Positions 16,181 through 23,362 of a stretch of DNA of 26,444 nt are shown here, piece by piece. A model generated the notes under the pieces. That model was not told the origin of the DNA. It saw nothing but the letters and a program-made list of their open reading frames with translations, and made no database searches. Source of the stretch: Lachnospiraceae bacterium (GTDB taxonomy: Bacteria > Bacillota > Clostridia > Lachnospirales > Lachnospiraceae); the NCBI GenBank assembly GCA_020860745.1, contig JAJBTR010000116.1, forward strand, positions 1-26,444, in the 5' to 3' direction. The translations under genes and the position numbers were made by a program. How positions within the stretch are numbered: the first letter of the stretch is position 1; each line of letters begins with the position of its first letter.

Positions 16181-16636
16181 TCAGGTTTTTTTGATAAAGG
16201 TCGTCCGGCACTTCGGACAGGTAATCTCAATCCTGCCCTTCCCTTTCGGCACACGCACCTTCTGACTGCAGTGAGGACAGAAGAAAAAACGGTAATATTT
16301 CCGCTGTTCCCGCTGCCGTCTGCGCTCCTCCGCGGTCGGCCTGCTGTAACTGCGCTGCCCGGACTGACGGCCATAGCTGCCGCCGGATCCGCCGCCTCTG
16401 CGAAACCGGGATGTGATATCCAGAAAACGGTCATTTTCAGCACTGCGCTTCCCCGTATTCCTGGAGAACATGCGAAAATATGTCCAGACCAGAAGCACCA
16501 GGGCAATATACCAGATAATCCGATTCTTTGTAAAAAGATTTACTACAATCAAAACCAGGGTAACTATGGATAGAAACTGGTTTAACTGATCATTCCCATA
16601 TCGCCCATACATAAATTCCTGAAATCTGTTTCTCAT
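16181..16636 (-). CDS. small membrane protein with C-terminal zinc ribbon
   Basis: The 151-residue protein has two membrane segments near the N-terminus (FLSIVTLVLIVVNLF, about 21-35, and IIWYIALVLLVWTYF, about 40-54). A basic Gly/Ser/Arg/Gln-rich linker (about 79-112) follows, then a zinc ribbon with CPHC (120-123) and CPKC (140-143). I do not recognise a specific function; similar proteins are annotated as hypothetical zinc-ribbon proteins. The ATG at 16636 has GAGG seven to eight bases upstream. A strong promoter lies at 16755-16782, with a roughly 110-base leader. It is followed after 123 bases by the DUF5685 and J-domain genes, which may belong to the same unit. Confidence 0.75.
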   Translation of the reverse strand: MRNRFQEFMYGRYGNDQLNQFLSIVTLVLIVVNLFTKNRIIWYIALVLLVWTYFRMFSRNTGKRSAENDRFLDITSRFRRGGGSGGSYGRQSGQRSYSRPTAEERRRQREQRKYYRFFFCPHCSQKVRVPKGKGRIEITCPKCRTTFIKKT

Positions 16637-16669
16637 TTTTACGCCTCATTTCACGTATGGAATAAACCC

Positions 16670-16724
16670 GGCGGTCCATGTCAGGCAGCAGTCTGATCTT
16701 AGATCAAAAAGATGACAGCCCGCC
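16670..16724 (-). other. possible structured leader upstream of the zinc-ribbon gene
   Basis: Within the leader, GGCGG (16670-16674) can pair with CCGCC (16720-16724) and TGTCA (16679-16683) with TGACA (16713-16717). These enclose a perfect 13-base palindrome TGATCT-T-AGATCA (16694-16706). This could be an RNA hairpin or a repressor-binding site just downstream of the promoter. It matches no riboswitch class I recognise. Confidence 0.3.
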
Positions 16725-16754
16725 CGATCGCCGCTTTTGTTGCACCTGTCTTTC

Positions 16755-16782
16755 ATTTTACCTGTTGAAAAAAAGCTGTCAA
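16755..16782 (-). promoter_or_regulatory. strong sigma-A promoter for the zinc-ribbon / DUF5685 / J-domain genes
   Basis: On the minus strand a consensus TTGACA (16777-16782), a 16-base spacer and TAAAAT (16755-16760). The transcript would start near 16748, giving a leader of about 110 bases. Confidence 0.75.
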
Positions 16783-16878
16783 CCATCCTATTATCTTTTT
16801 AGAAAGATTTAATCATTTGTAATGATTCAGTTTAGACAAAGGAACAGTTATGATACCGTGACGCATAACAAACCACCA

Positions 16879-17967
16879 CTATGATACGCTTTCCTGAAGA
16901 ACCTGCAGCCGGCGGCGGAACATCTCCTGATATTGCGGCAGTTCCGCAAAACACGCATCCTCAATATCCCGAAGCTGGTGCAGGCCATTTTTCCTTACAG
17001 CCTCCTGCGCAGCCTCCATCTGACTGCAATGTCTGCCCCACAGGGTCTGGCAGTTTGCCCCTTCCAGCGTCTGATATACATGAAAAGCCTGATTGAAATC
17101 CATCAACGGATACAGGCGCACCGGTTTGTTCGTAGCATTTTTTATCAACACTCCCCAGTTACCCCAATGCCGATCCGTATTCCCCACCAGATAATCTACA
17201 ACATTCATCATATAATAATTATGCCGATCCAACTGCAGAACATATTTCTGCGTGTTGCGATCGTGATTCAGGGAATAAATTTCAAATGCCTCCATGGACA
17301 CAATGGAAAACTCCGGTGAAGTGATATTCTCACTCACTGTCACACGCTCTCCGTCAAACCATCCTTCTTCATACAGCACCTGGGAGACATCAAAACAGCG
17401 GCAGATCCGGCTGGCCAGCAGGTCCCGCGCCACAGCCTCTTCCCCGCCGTCCTACAAAAGTTCAAACCCCTGATCGCCGCGCGAGCAGGCCTTGGGAAAA
17501 CAGCCATTGGTAGACAGATCCCGCGCCAGTTCTTCATTGTCCACCGTATACTGACGCCCTTTTAACGCGATATCAATAAATGCGTTGCTCAGGTGATTTT
17601 CATAAAGGTTTACATCAGAAAACGCGACCTTTTCTTCCTTCTGTTTCACCCAGAACACATCCGTCAGAGAAGCACAGCGGTAAGACAATGCAACCTCGGC
17701 CCGTTCTCTGTCCGTCACAGCCTGCTTCATTCCGATACTGTTTAAAATCTCTTTTGCGTACTTTCTGTCCAGCGTCAGCACGCGGGTGGCACACCAGTAA
17801 TAAAAATTGGTGATATTGCTGACCATGGTATCAATGTCCCGTCCGGCATCATCCAGATACAGGTTGTACGGCATAAAAGAGCGAAAATATACTTTGCAGC
17901 GGCCCGAGGTATCAATTCTCGCAACTCTGCGGTTTTTATGCATGATGTCATAAATTTTTCCTGCCAT
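16879..17967 (-). pseudogene. HipA-like protein kinase gene interrupted by one in-frame amber codon
   Basis: The full frame would encode about 361 residues. It starts MAGKIYDIMHKNRRVARID at the ATG of 17967, which has AGGAGG seven bases upstream. A TAG at 17452-17454 (codon 172) interrupts it within FELL-stop-DGGEEAVARD. The same frame then continues without break to the TAG at 16879. The second part has the HipA-fold kinase catalytic loop VGNTDRHWGNWG (near residue 257) and the metal-binding LMDFNQAF. The stop falls where a lysine or similar residue is expected; AAG to TAG is a single change. A GTG at 17433 could restart translation, but no good ribosome binding site precedes it. No hipB-like antitoxin gene is adjacent. 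It lies just beyond the rnpB terminator. It may be a recent nonsense mutation, a read-through gene or a sequence error. Confidence 0.75.
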
Positions 17968-18089
17968 TTTACGCCTCCTGTAACACTTTTCTCCGCAGCA
18001 TCCGTCCTTTTATGCGGAATTCTATCTGTCAAAATCACAGGGAATCTTCACTTTAGTACTTTACAATATCAACGTCTTTCCTATGATAT

Positions 18090-18115
18090 AAAAAAGCGCC
18101 TTACGGCGCTTTTTT
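18090..18115 (-). terminator. intrinsic terminator of rnpB
   Basis: The hairpin AAGCGCC-GTAA-GGCGCTT is flanked by an A-run on one side and six Ts on the other (minus strand). It begins directly after the RNase P RNA 3' end. Confidence 0.9.
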
Positions 18116-18116
18116 C

Positions 18117-18464
18117 ATGAGCAAGACGATAAGCCGGGTTATGTCGCGTGTGATCATCTGTCTAGGATAACCGTTACCGGTTACCTCAAGCAACCTACCT
18201 GAAGCTGGCGGGCCGCGTCATCGCTTCGTTTCGGTCTTGCTTCGAATGGGGTTTACATGGCCCCGGATGTTGCCACCCGGGCGGTAGTCTCTTACACTGC
18301 CTTTCCACCCTTACGCCGGCCTGAGCCAGCGTGGTATCTCTCTGTTGCACTGTCCCTGGAGTCGCCTCCGCCGGACGTTATCCGGCATCCTGCCCTGTGA
18401 AGCCCGGACTTTCCTCGTCTGCGGCCTTTCGGCACCTGCAGCCGCGATCACATGTCTTACTCAT
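18117..18464 (-). ncRNA. rnpB: RNase P RNA (class A)
   Basis: This is the catalytic RNA of ribonuclease P, which trims the 5' leader from pre-tRNAs. It is about 348 nucleotides. Minus-strand hallmarks are GAGGAAAGTCCGGGCTTC (P4 region) and ACAGTGCAACAGAGAGATAC. The 3'-proximal segments include GCTTGAGGTAACCGGTAAC, CTAGACAGATGATCAC and CATAACCCGGCTTATCG. The ends pair as helix P1: ATGAGTAAGAC at the 5' end with GTCTTGCTCAT at the 3' end. A promoter (18476-18505) and terminator (18090-18115) bracket it. It shows the class A layout rather than the class B layout of Bacillus, as is common in Clostridia. End positions are accurate to a few bases. Confidence 0.95.
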
Positions 18465-18475
18465 CAATGCAATGT

Positions 18476-18505
18476 ATTATAATACGATACTGCCATGAAA
18501 TACAA
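18476..18505 (-). promoter_or_regulatory. sigma-A promoter of rnpB
   Basis: On the minus strand TTGTAT (18500-18505), an 18-base spacer, then a consensus TATAAT (18476-18481). The expected start at about 18465-18469 coincides with the first base of helix P1. Confidence 0.75.
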
Positions 18506-18577
18506 GCTTTTTATCAAATAAGCGCTCCATTCATGACCAGCTTTGTATAAGTTCGATTACGGAAATCACAGATTTCC

Positions 18578-18610
18578 TATCTCACTTATATCTCACTGCT
18601 ATCTTACTTA
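18578..18610. repeat. three tandem 11-base units between the uridine kinase gene and rnpB
   Basis: The plus strand reads TATCTCACTTA, TATCTCACTGC, TATCTTACTTA in direct succession, an exact 11-base period with three substitutions. A perfect hairpin GGAAATC-ACA-GATTTCC (18561-18577) abuts it but lacks a T-run, so it is a weak terminator candidate for the upstream gene. The array lies about 75 bases upstream of the rnpB -35 box. It could be a protein-binding site or chance low complexity. Confidence 0.4.
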
Positions 18611-18637
18611 TTTTGGCCTTGGTATCATCATCATATG
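18606..18637. repeat. 32-base direct repeat, copy 1, at the 3' end of the uridine kinase gene
   Basis: The plus strand reads ACTTATTTTGGCCTTGG, then TATCATCATCATATG. It matches copy 2 at 20444-20475 at 28 of 32 positions in the same orientation. The stop codon of the uridine kinase gene lies inside it. Confidence 0.6.
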
Positions 18638-20418
18638 TGAAAACATCCGCTACCCATAAATTCCCGCAGAATCGAATTGTGGCCGATATAATCTCCCGGG
18701 ACCGGCAGGACATAATCCAGAATCTTCAGCAGACGCTTTGCCTCCTCATACTCCGGGCAGCCCGGCTCCACAGAAAACAGCATTGGCTCCACATAGCACT
18801 TCAGAACCGCCAGTTCATAAATCAGAGCCGTATTGAACATGACGTCCGCCTCCTCCTGGAAGGGAAAAATATTCTTCTCCTCCCCGCAGCGTACCGAAGG
18901 CCACCGGGCCAGCGTTTGCCGGACACTCGTGTTCCGCGTTCTGGCATCGCGCACCATACGGCGGAAAAGCCGCGTATCTGTCGTGGAAAGATTGTTCTGC
19001 GAATCAATGTTTAACTGTGTCAGCGCACTGATATAAATCTTAAATTTGCAGTTTCTGGGAAGATCGGCAGCCAGCTTTTCATTCAGACCGTGAATTCCCT
19101 CAATGACCAGCACATCGCCGTCCTGTATCTTTAACGGCTGCGGCCGGTATTCCCGATACCCGGTACGGAAATTGAATACGGGGAGCGTAACTTCCTTTCC
19201 CTCCAGGAGATCACTCAGGCACCGGTTCAGCAGCGGAATATCGATGGCCTCCAGACATTCGAAATCATACTCGCCGTTTTCATCCAGCGGAGTATCTTCC
19301 CGGTTGACATAAAAATCATCCAGAGAAATGGGGTGCGGACGAAGCCCATGCGCCGTCAGCTGGATAGACAGGCGATGGGAAAAGGTAGTCTTTCCGGAAG
19401 AGGAGGGGCCCGCGATCAGCACCACTTTTTTGCGCAGATCTCCCGCGATTTCCTCCGCAATACCCCCGATTTTCTGCTCCATCCAGGACTCCTGCACCAG
19501 AATCAGTTCCTGTATCCTGCCCGCAGCAATCGCATCATTCAGCTCACTGATCGTGCGGACTCCCATGCTCTCCCCCCATGCCGCAGAATCATCCATAATC
19601 CGGAACAGCTTATCCATAGGGCGAAACCTCGCCACCGCATGAGTGTCCCGGTCCGGAAACATCAGCATAAACCCCTTCTGATATGGAATCAGATCAAACT
19701 GTCCGCCGTATCCGGTAGAAGGAGCCATATATCCGTAATAATAGTCATGATATCCATTCAGGTCATAAATGTTCACTCTGGACTGGCGGCGATAACGGAA
19801 CAGACCTGCCTTGTCATCCCGCCCGCAGCTGTGAAAATAGTGGATTGCCTCCTGTGTCCTCACAGAATGTTTGGTAATAGGCAGATCCCGCCGCACCAGC
19901 TCCTGCATTTTTTCTTTCAGTTCCAGAATACGGGCGTCATCCGCAGGCAGGAAACGATCGCCGTCGCGGAATTCACAGTAGTAGCCCTGACCGAGAGAGT
20001 GCTGCACGATTACGCGAATCTGTGATGCAGATACTTTGCCGGGTTTTTCTGTCTTTTCCACGTGACCGGCAATCCCTTGATCTGCCGAGATATTGCTCTG
20101 TGTCTCTGCCCTTTCGGCTATTATACACTCATTTTCGTCACACCCACATCTGCCAGCAGCATATAGTTCATAAGCGGCTGCCTCCATGATCAGCGTCACG
20201 GTCCTCCGGTATGTATTCCTCCCGGATTTCTCCGCTGTCGTGACAAACTCCAGTTCCCCGTCCCCCTCAACTTCCTTGAAGAGTTCCCTCAGGTTATTCT
20301 GATACCGTACCAGAATAATATCGTCCGGATAATCTGCCTGGTATTCTTCCGCGATATCCAGGAAAAGAGTGCCTTCCGGGTAATGATATGTCTTATTTTT
20401 GATTGTTAAAGCAGGCAT
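18631..20418 (-). CDS. uridine kinase-like nucleoside kinase with N-terminal TGS / ThrRS-like domains
   Basis: The 595-residue protein has three parts. Residues 1-60 form a TGS domain (MPALTIKNKTYHYPEGT). About 70-235 resembles the threonyl-tRNA-synthetase editing-associated region (LIMEAAAYELY, VIVQHSLGQGYYCEF). From about 330 a phosphoribulokinase/uridine kinase domain begins, with Walker A GPSSSGKTT (337-345), SLDDFYVNR and VIEGIHGLN. Such fusions are common in Firmicutes and are annotated as nucleoside (uridine/cytidine) kinases, phosphorylating with ATP or GTP; the exact substrate is unproven. A linker at about 90-130 (RCGCDENECIIAERAETQ and following) is an unusual insert within the second domain. 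The ATG at 20418 has AGGAGG six bases upstream. The start overlaps the 3' end of the trmK C-terminal frame by 26 bases. A 32-base repeat flanks the gene at both ends. Confidence 0.9.
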   Translation of the reverse strand: MPALTIKNKTYHYPEGTLFLDIAEEYQADYPDDIILVRYQNNLRELFKEVEGDGELEFVTTAEKSGRNTYRRTVTLIMEAAAYELYAAGRCGCDENECIIAERAETQSNISADQGIAGHVEKTEKPGKVSASQIRVIVQHSLGQGYYCEFRDGDRFLPADDARILELKEKMQELVRRDLPITKHSVRTQEAIHYFHSCGRDDKAGLFRYRRQSRVNIYDLNGYHDYYYGYMAPSTGYGGQFDLIPYQKGFMLMFPDRDTHAVARFRPMDKLFRIMDDSAAWGESMGVRTISELNDAIAAGRIQELILVQESWMEQKIGGIAEEIAGDLRKKVVLIAGPSSSGKTTFSHRLSIQLTAHGLRPHPISLDDFYVNREDTPLDENGEYDFECLEAIDIPLLNRCLSDLLEGKEVTLPVFNFRTGYREYRPQPLKIQDGDVLVIEGIHGLNEKLAADLPRNCKFKIYISALTQLNIDSQNNLSTTDTRLFRRMVRDARTRNTSVRQTLARWPSVRCGEEKNIFPFQEEADVMFNTALIYELAVLKCYVEPMLFSVEPGCPEYEEAKRLLKILDYVLPVPGDYIGHNSILREFMGSGCFHI

Positions 20419-21106
20419 TGCAAACCTCCTTTTCTGACGCTCCACTTATTTTGACCCTGGTATCATCATAATACGAAAGAGCCGCAGTTATCAGTTCTTT
20501 TTTATGCAAAAGCTCCCGAAAGCGATCAGTTACCCTGTCTTCCCGTTTCCGCGCAGGCATTGCACCGCCTGCCGGGAAATTTCTGGCATTCCCCACAGAT
20601 GAAGAACCTTCCGCCGGAGAATGTCTCATATCATCCGGGGCAGGCTGCGCATCTTCCAGCTGTCTCAAAATTCGATCCGTCGTGAGTAATTCCTTTTCCA
20701 GCCACCGTTTCAAGACAGGGTGGCGTTTTCTGAGGAGAACCGGGCCGAAAGCGTCCGCAAGCTCCTCTGCCGGGATGCAGGAATATCCATCCAAATCCCC
20801 CGCTGGTTTCACATTCGGAGTGCCGGGATATCCCTCCAGGTCACCCGCCGGTCTCACAACCATATTCCTCATACCGCAAACAGGAGATACCGTTGCGTTT
20901 TCCTGCTCTCCATGGAGCAGGTACCGCCTGACCGCTCTCATCATAGGATAAAATTTCCCGTCCTCCTCAACCATATCCTCGTCAACAATACAGAATCCGA
21001 TCTCCCGGATGCATCTGCGCACAGAAGAGATATCAGACTGCGGCTGCAGGACGAATTCAGTAACACTTTCCGGAATTCCATTTTTTACTATATGGATCTG
21101 TTTCAT
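20393..21106 (-). CDS. trmK: C-terminal part of TrmK (tRNA adenine(22)-N1 methyltransferase), separate ORF
   Basis: At 237 residues, this carries the second half of TrmK. TEFVLQPQSDISSVRRCI, IVDEDMVEEDGKFYPMMRAV and FGPVLLRKRHPVLKRWLEKEL are hallmark segments of that enzyme's C-terminal region. It lacks the SAM-binding half, which is in the preceding frame. The ATG at 21106 has GGAG six bases upstream and overlaps the TGA of the N-terminal ORF (ATGA), so independent coupled translation is plausible. Residues 80-113 contain a tandem duplication, RPAGDLEGYPGTPNV then KPAGDLDGYSCIPAE, that is not part of the usual family. A second Ser/Gly/Ala-rich insert follows the FGP segment. The last codons run through a 32-base repeat and the ribosome binding site of the next gene. 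The product may be non-functional or form a split enzyme. Confidence 0.75.
   Translation of the reverse strand: MKQIHIVKNGIPESVTEFVLQPQSDISSVRRCIREIGFCIVDEDMVEEDGKFYPMMRAVRRYLLHGEQENATVSPVCGMRNMVVRPAGDLEGYPGTPNVKPAGDLDGYSCIPAEELADAFGPVLLRKRHPVLKRWLEKELLTTDRILRQLEDAQPAPDDMRHSPAEGSSSVGNARNFPAGGAMPARKREDRVTDRFRELLHKKELITAALSYYDDTRVKISGASEKEVCNACFNNQK
20444..20475. repeat. 32-base direct repeat, copy 2, at the 3' end of the trmK C-terminal frame
   Basis: The plus strand reads ACTTATTTTGACCCTGG, then TATCATCATAATACG. It matches copy 1 at 18606-18637 at 28 of 32 positions. On the minus strand it encodes YYDDTRVKIS near the end of the trmK C-terminal ORF, 26 bases before the uridine kinase start. 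Confidence 0.6.
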
Positions 21107-21525
21107 GTCATTCTCCGGATTTTCATCTCCTGCTGCGTGGATTTGCGCCGTAGCATCCCCCGCCTCTCATCTCCGGCAATAAGAATACGGCACATCAGGC
21201 AGCCACCCATACCGGCAATGAGAACGGTATCCGCCTCATCTCCGCCCAGTTTTTCCAGACCGTCAGAAAGCCGGGTCTGTATACGGTCCGACAGCCCGCA
21301 CTCCTCAATATGCTGTCTCGCCCTCTCCAGAGGTCCCTCATGGATGTCCATGGCAATCGCCGATGGAATTCTGCCCGTCCGGCAAAGATATATGGGTATG
21401 TATCCGTGGTCACAGCCCACATCCGCCAGGCGGCTTCCCGGAGTCACCATATCCGCCAGTGCAGACATACGGACAGATAAGCGAATCCCGTTTTTTGTTT
21501 TAACAGAAAAACCTTGTTTCTCCAA
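21103..21525 (-). CDS. trmK: N-terminal part of TrmK (SAM-binding half), separate ORF
   Basis: This 140-residue part carries the Rossmann-like methyltransferase half of TrmK, which methylates N1 of A22 in tRNA. Visible motifs are RLADVGCDHGYIPIYL (SAM-binding motif I, Cys where Thr or Ser is usual), SAIAMDIHEGPLERA, RLSDGLEKL and TVLIAGMGGCLMCRIL. After RIL the family normally has about 15 residues before LVLQPQ. Here the frame runs 26 residues of unrelated basic sequence (IAGDERRGMLRRKSTQQ and on) to a TGA, and the LQP motif appears in the next ORF. The start is the TTG at 21525, supported by AAGGAG four bases upstream; it lies inside the end of the DUF4160 gene. The gene follows rpoD in many Firmicutes, which fits this place. 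Confidence 0.8.
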   Translation of the reverse strand: MEKQGFSVKTKNGIRLSVRMSALADMVTPGSRLADVGCDHGYIPIYLCRTGRIPSAIAMDIHEGPLERARQHIEECGLSDRIQTRLSDGLEKLGGDEADTVLIAGMGGCLMCRILIAGDERRGMLRRKSTQQEMKIRRMT

Positions 21526-21778
21526 AGTACTCCTTCCACAATCTCAGAACTTCCTCACTCCTCGCTTCAACCATACGCATAATATTATGTAATGTGTGCT
21601 CCGGAATTCTGGTGTTATTATGACACAAATAACATTTCCCTCTGCTCGTAATCCATATCTTGGTCGCATTTGGCGACGGACTTCCTTTTGACACATGAAC
21701 ATGCACCGGCTCCAGCGGTTCACCCTCGTTCGTCCAAAAATATACCCAGTAACCTCCAATTTTAAAAACCTGAGGCAT
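21500..21778 (-). CDS. DUF4160 domain-containing protein
   Basis: A 92-residue protein starting MPQVFKIGGYWVYFW, with EPLEPVHVHVSKGSPSPNATK and a C-terminal RLWKEYFGE. It has the DUF4160 layout of a short strand, the PVHVHV histidine pair and a helical end. DUF4160 proteins usually sit beside a small partner (often DUF2442) and have been suggested to form toxin-antitoxin-like pairs; function is unproven. The ATG at 21778 has AGGAGG eight bases upstream; the open frame starts two codons earlier with TTG. It overlaps the preceding gene by 17 bases and the trmK start by 26 bases, so it is embedded in the operon. Base composition is more A/T-rich than in rpoD. Confidence 0.8.
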   Translation of the reverse strand: MPQVFKIGGYWVYFWTNEGEPLEPVHVHVSKGSPSPNATKIWITSRGKCYLCHNNTRIPEHTLHNIMRMVEARSEEVLRLWKEYFGETRFFC

Positions 21779-22034
21779 TCTCAAATCCTCCTTTTTGAGC
21801 GAACTCCATAATCAAATGAGCTGTAGACCTGATAATTTCCTGATAGTTTTCTATATCCGTTTTTGAAAAACCTTCCACATCCTCCCAATCATAAGAAGGA
21901 AGCCAACACGTTGCATGCCGAAAGCAAAATTTTTCATCCGGCTTCTCAATATATACTTTCACACGGCCATCCGTCTGCATATCAGAGTGAACGATCTCTG
22001 TTTCATCATTTAATGTCATAAAAGGATACATCAT
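21762..22034 (-). CDS. hypothetical protein, partner of the DUF4160 gene
   Basis: A 90-residue acidic protein with no membrane segment, beginning MMYPFMTLNDETEIVHSD. Recognisable blocks are DGRVKVYIEKPDEKF, CWLPSYDWEDVEGFS and AHLIMEFAQKGGFENASGF. I know similar small clostridial proteins beside DUF4160 genes but no named family with confidence; it is not an obvious DUF2442 protein. The ATG at 22034 has AGGAGG nine bases upstream, and a second ATG follows directly. It starts 20 bases after the rpoD stop and overlaps the DUF4160 gene, so the two form a coupled pair inserted between rpoD and trmK. Confidence 0.7.
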   Translation of the reverse strand: MMYPFMTLNDETEIVHSDMQTDGRVKVYIEKPDEKFCFRHATCWLPSYDWEDVEGFSKTDIENYQEIIRSTAHLIMEFAQKGGFENASGF

Positions 22035-22054
22035 AGTACAACTCCTCCTGTCGT

Positions 22055-23311
22055 TTAATCCAGATAATCCTTCAGCTTCCGGCTGCGGCTCGGATGGCGC
22101 AGCTTCCGGAGCGCCTTCGCCTCGATCTGGCGGATACGCTCACGGGTGACATTGAACTCTTTGCCTACTTCCTCCAGCGTGCGCGCACGCCCGTCGTCCA
22201 GGCCAAAGCGCAGGCGTAGAACCTTCTGTTCCCGCTCAGTCAGCGTGCCGAGGACCTCAACCAGCTGCTCTTTTAACAGCGTAAACGCGGCGGCGTCCGC
22301 CGGAACCGGGACATTATCATCCGGAAGGAAATCGCCCAGATGGCTGTCCTCCTCCTCGCCGATCGGCGTCTCCAGAGACACCGGCTCCTGGGAAATTTTC
22401 AGAATCTCACGCACCCGCTCCGGGGGCATATTCATCTCCTCCGCGATCTCCTCCGGCGTCGGTTCCCGTCCGAGTTCCTGCAGCAGCTGGCGGGACACGC
22501 GGATCAGCTTGTTGATCGTCTCCACCATATGCACCGGAATCCGGATGGTTCTGGCCTGGTCCGCAATCGCTCTCGTGATGGCCTGGCGGATCCACCAGGT
22601 CGCATAGGTACTGAACTTATATCCTTTTCTGTAATCAAACTTTTCGACCGCCTTAATCAGCCCCAGATTTCCCTCCTGAATCAGATCCAGGAAAAGCATG
22701 CCGCGGCCCACATAGCGCTTCGCAATACTGACTACAAGACGGAGGTTCGCTTCCGCCAGACGCTTTTTGGCGTCGGCGCCCTGCTCCTCAATTATTTTCT
22801 GGATACGGATTTCATCCTCCAGGTCCGTTTTTTCCTCATCTTCTGCCGTCTTTAAGCGCTCTGTCAGAATCTCAATCTTTTCCGTGGCGACCGCACCTGT
22901 TTCCATCTCTTTCGCCAGAGAAATCTCTTCCTCCGCTGTCAGCAGAGGAACTTTCCCAATCTCTTTTAAGTACATGCGCACCGGATCCTCGAGGCTGACG
23001 CCGTCGGGAACCGACAGATCAATTTTTTCAACCTCCACATCCAGCTCGTTATCCTCATCGTCGATCAGGATATCGTCGTCATCCTCCGCCATGCGCAGGA
23101 CATCCACGTGGTGCGCCTCCAGATACTCCAGAATGCGGTCAATCTGATCGGGATTCAGATCCAGATCCTTGAAAAAATCACTGACTTCCTGGTACTCCAG
23201 CATATTTTTCTTTTTCTTTGCAAACTCCAGTAGCTCCGGAAGCTTTTTCTGAAGCTGTTCCATCTTATTCTCTGTGCTTTCTTTCATCTTCTGCGTGTCT
23301 TTTTCTGCCAT
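22055..23311 (-). CDS. rpoD: RNA polymerase primary sigma factor RpoD (SigA)
   Basis: At 418 residues this is the housekeeping sigma-70 factor that directs RNA polymerase to the TTGACA/TATAAT promoters seen in this window. A short region 1.1 is followed by a strongly acidic stretch [20 protein letters not shown]. Next come region 1.2 ([20 protein letters not shown]), region 2 ([56 protein letters not shown]), region 3, and region 4.2 helix-turn-helix ([20 protein letters not shown]). The ATG at 23311 is preferred because GGAAGG lies nine bases before it; the ATG at 23320 directly abuts that site. It follows dnaG after 51 bases, the classic macromolecular-synthesis order. Confidence 0.97.
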   Translation of the reverse strand: MAEKDTQKMKESTENKMEQLQKKLPELLEFAKKKKNMLEYQEVSDFFKDLDLNPDQIDRILEYLEAHHVDVLRMAEDDDDILIDDEDNELDVEVEKIDLSVPDGVSLEDPVRMYLKEIGKVPLLTAEEEISLAKEMETGAVATEKIEILTERLKTAEDEEKTDLEDEIRIQKIIEEQGADAKKRLAEANLRLVVSIAKRYVGRGMLFLDLIQEGNLGLIKAVEKFDYRKGYKFSTYATWWIRQAITRAIADQARTIRIPVHMVETINKLIRVSRQLLQELGREPTPEEIAEEMNMPPERVREILKISQEPVSLETPIGEEEDSHLGDFLPDDNVPVPADAAAFTLLKEQLVEVLGTLTEREQKVLRLRFGLDDGRARTLEEVGKEFNVTRERIRQIEAKALRKLRHPSRSRKLKDYLD

Positions 23312-23362
23312 TGTGTTCATCCTTCCAATTAAAATTGAAACCAGAATAGTATCATTGTTTCC

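Noticed and set aside
120..17454. Possible stop-codon reassignment, given two in-frame stops in otherwise intact genes
   Set aside because: One is TAA and the other TAG, and intact genes in the window end normally with TAA, TAG and TGA. Independent lesions or errors are simpler.
17968..18089. TTGACA at about 18027 on the minus strand as promoter of the HipA-like gene
   Set aside because: The nearest -10-like sequence (TAAAAG) is only about 14 bases away, too close for a standard sigma-A promoter.
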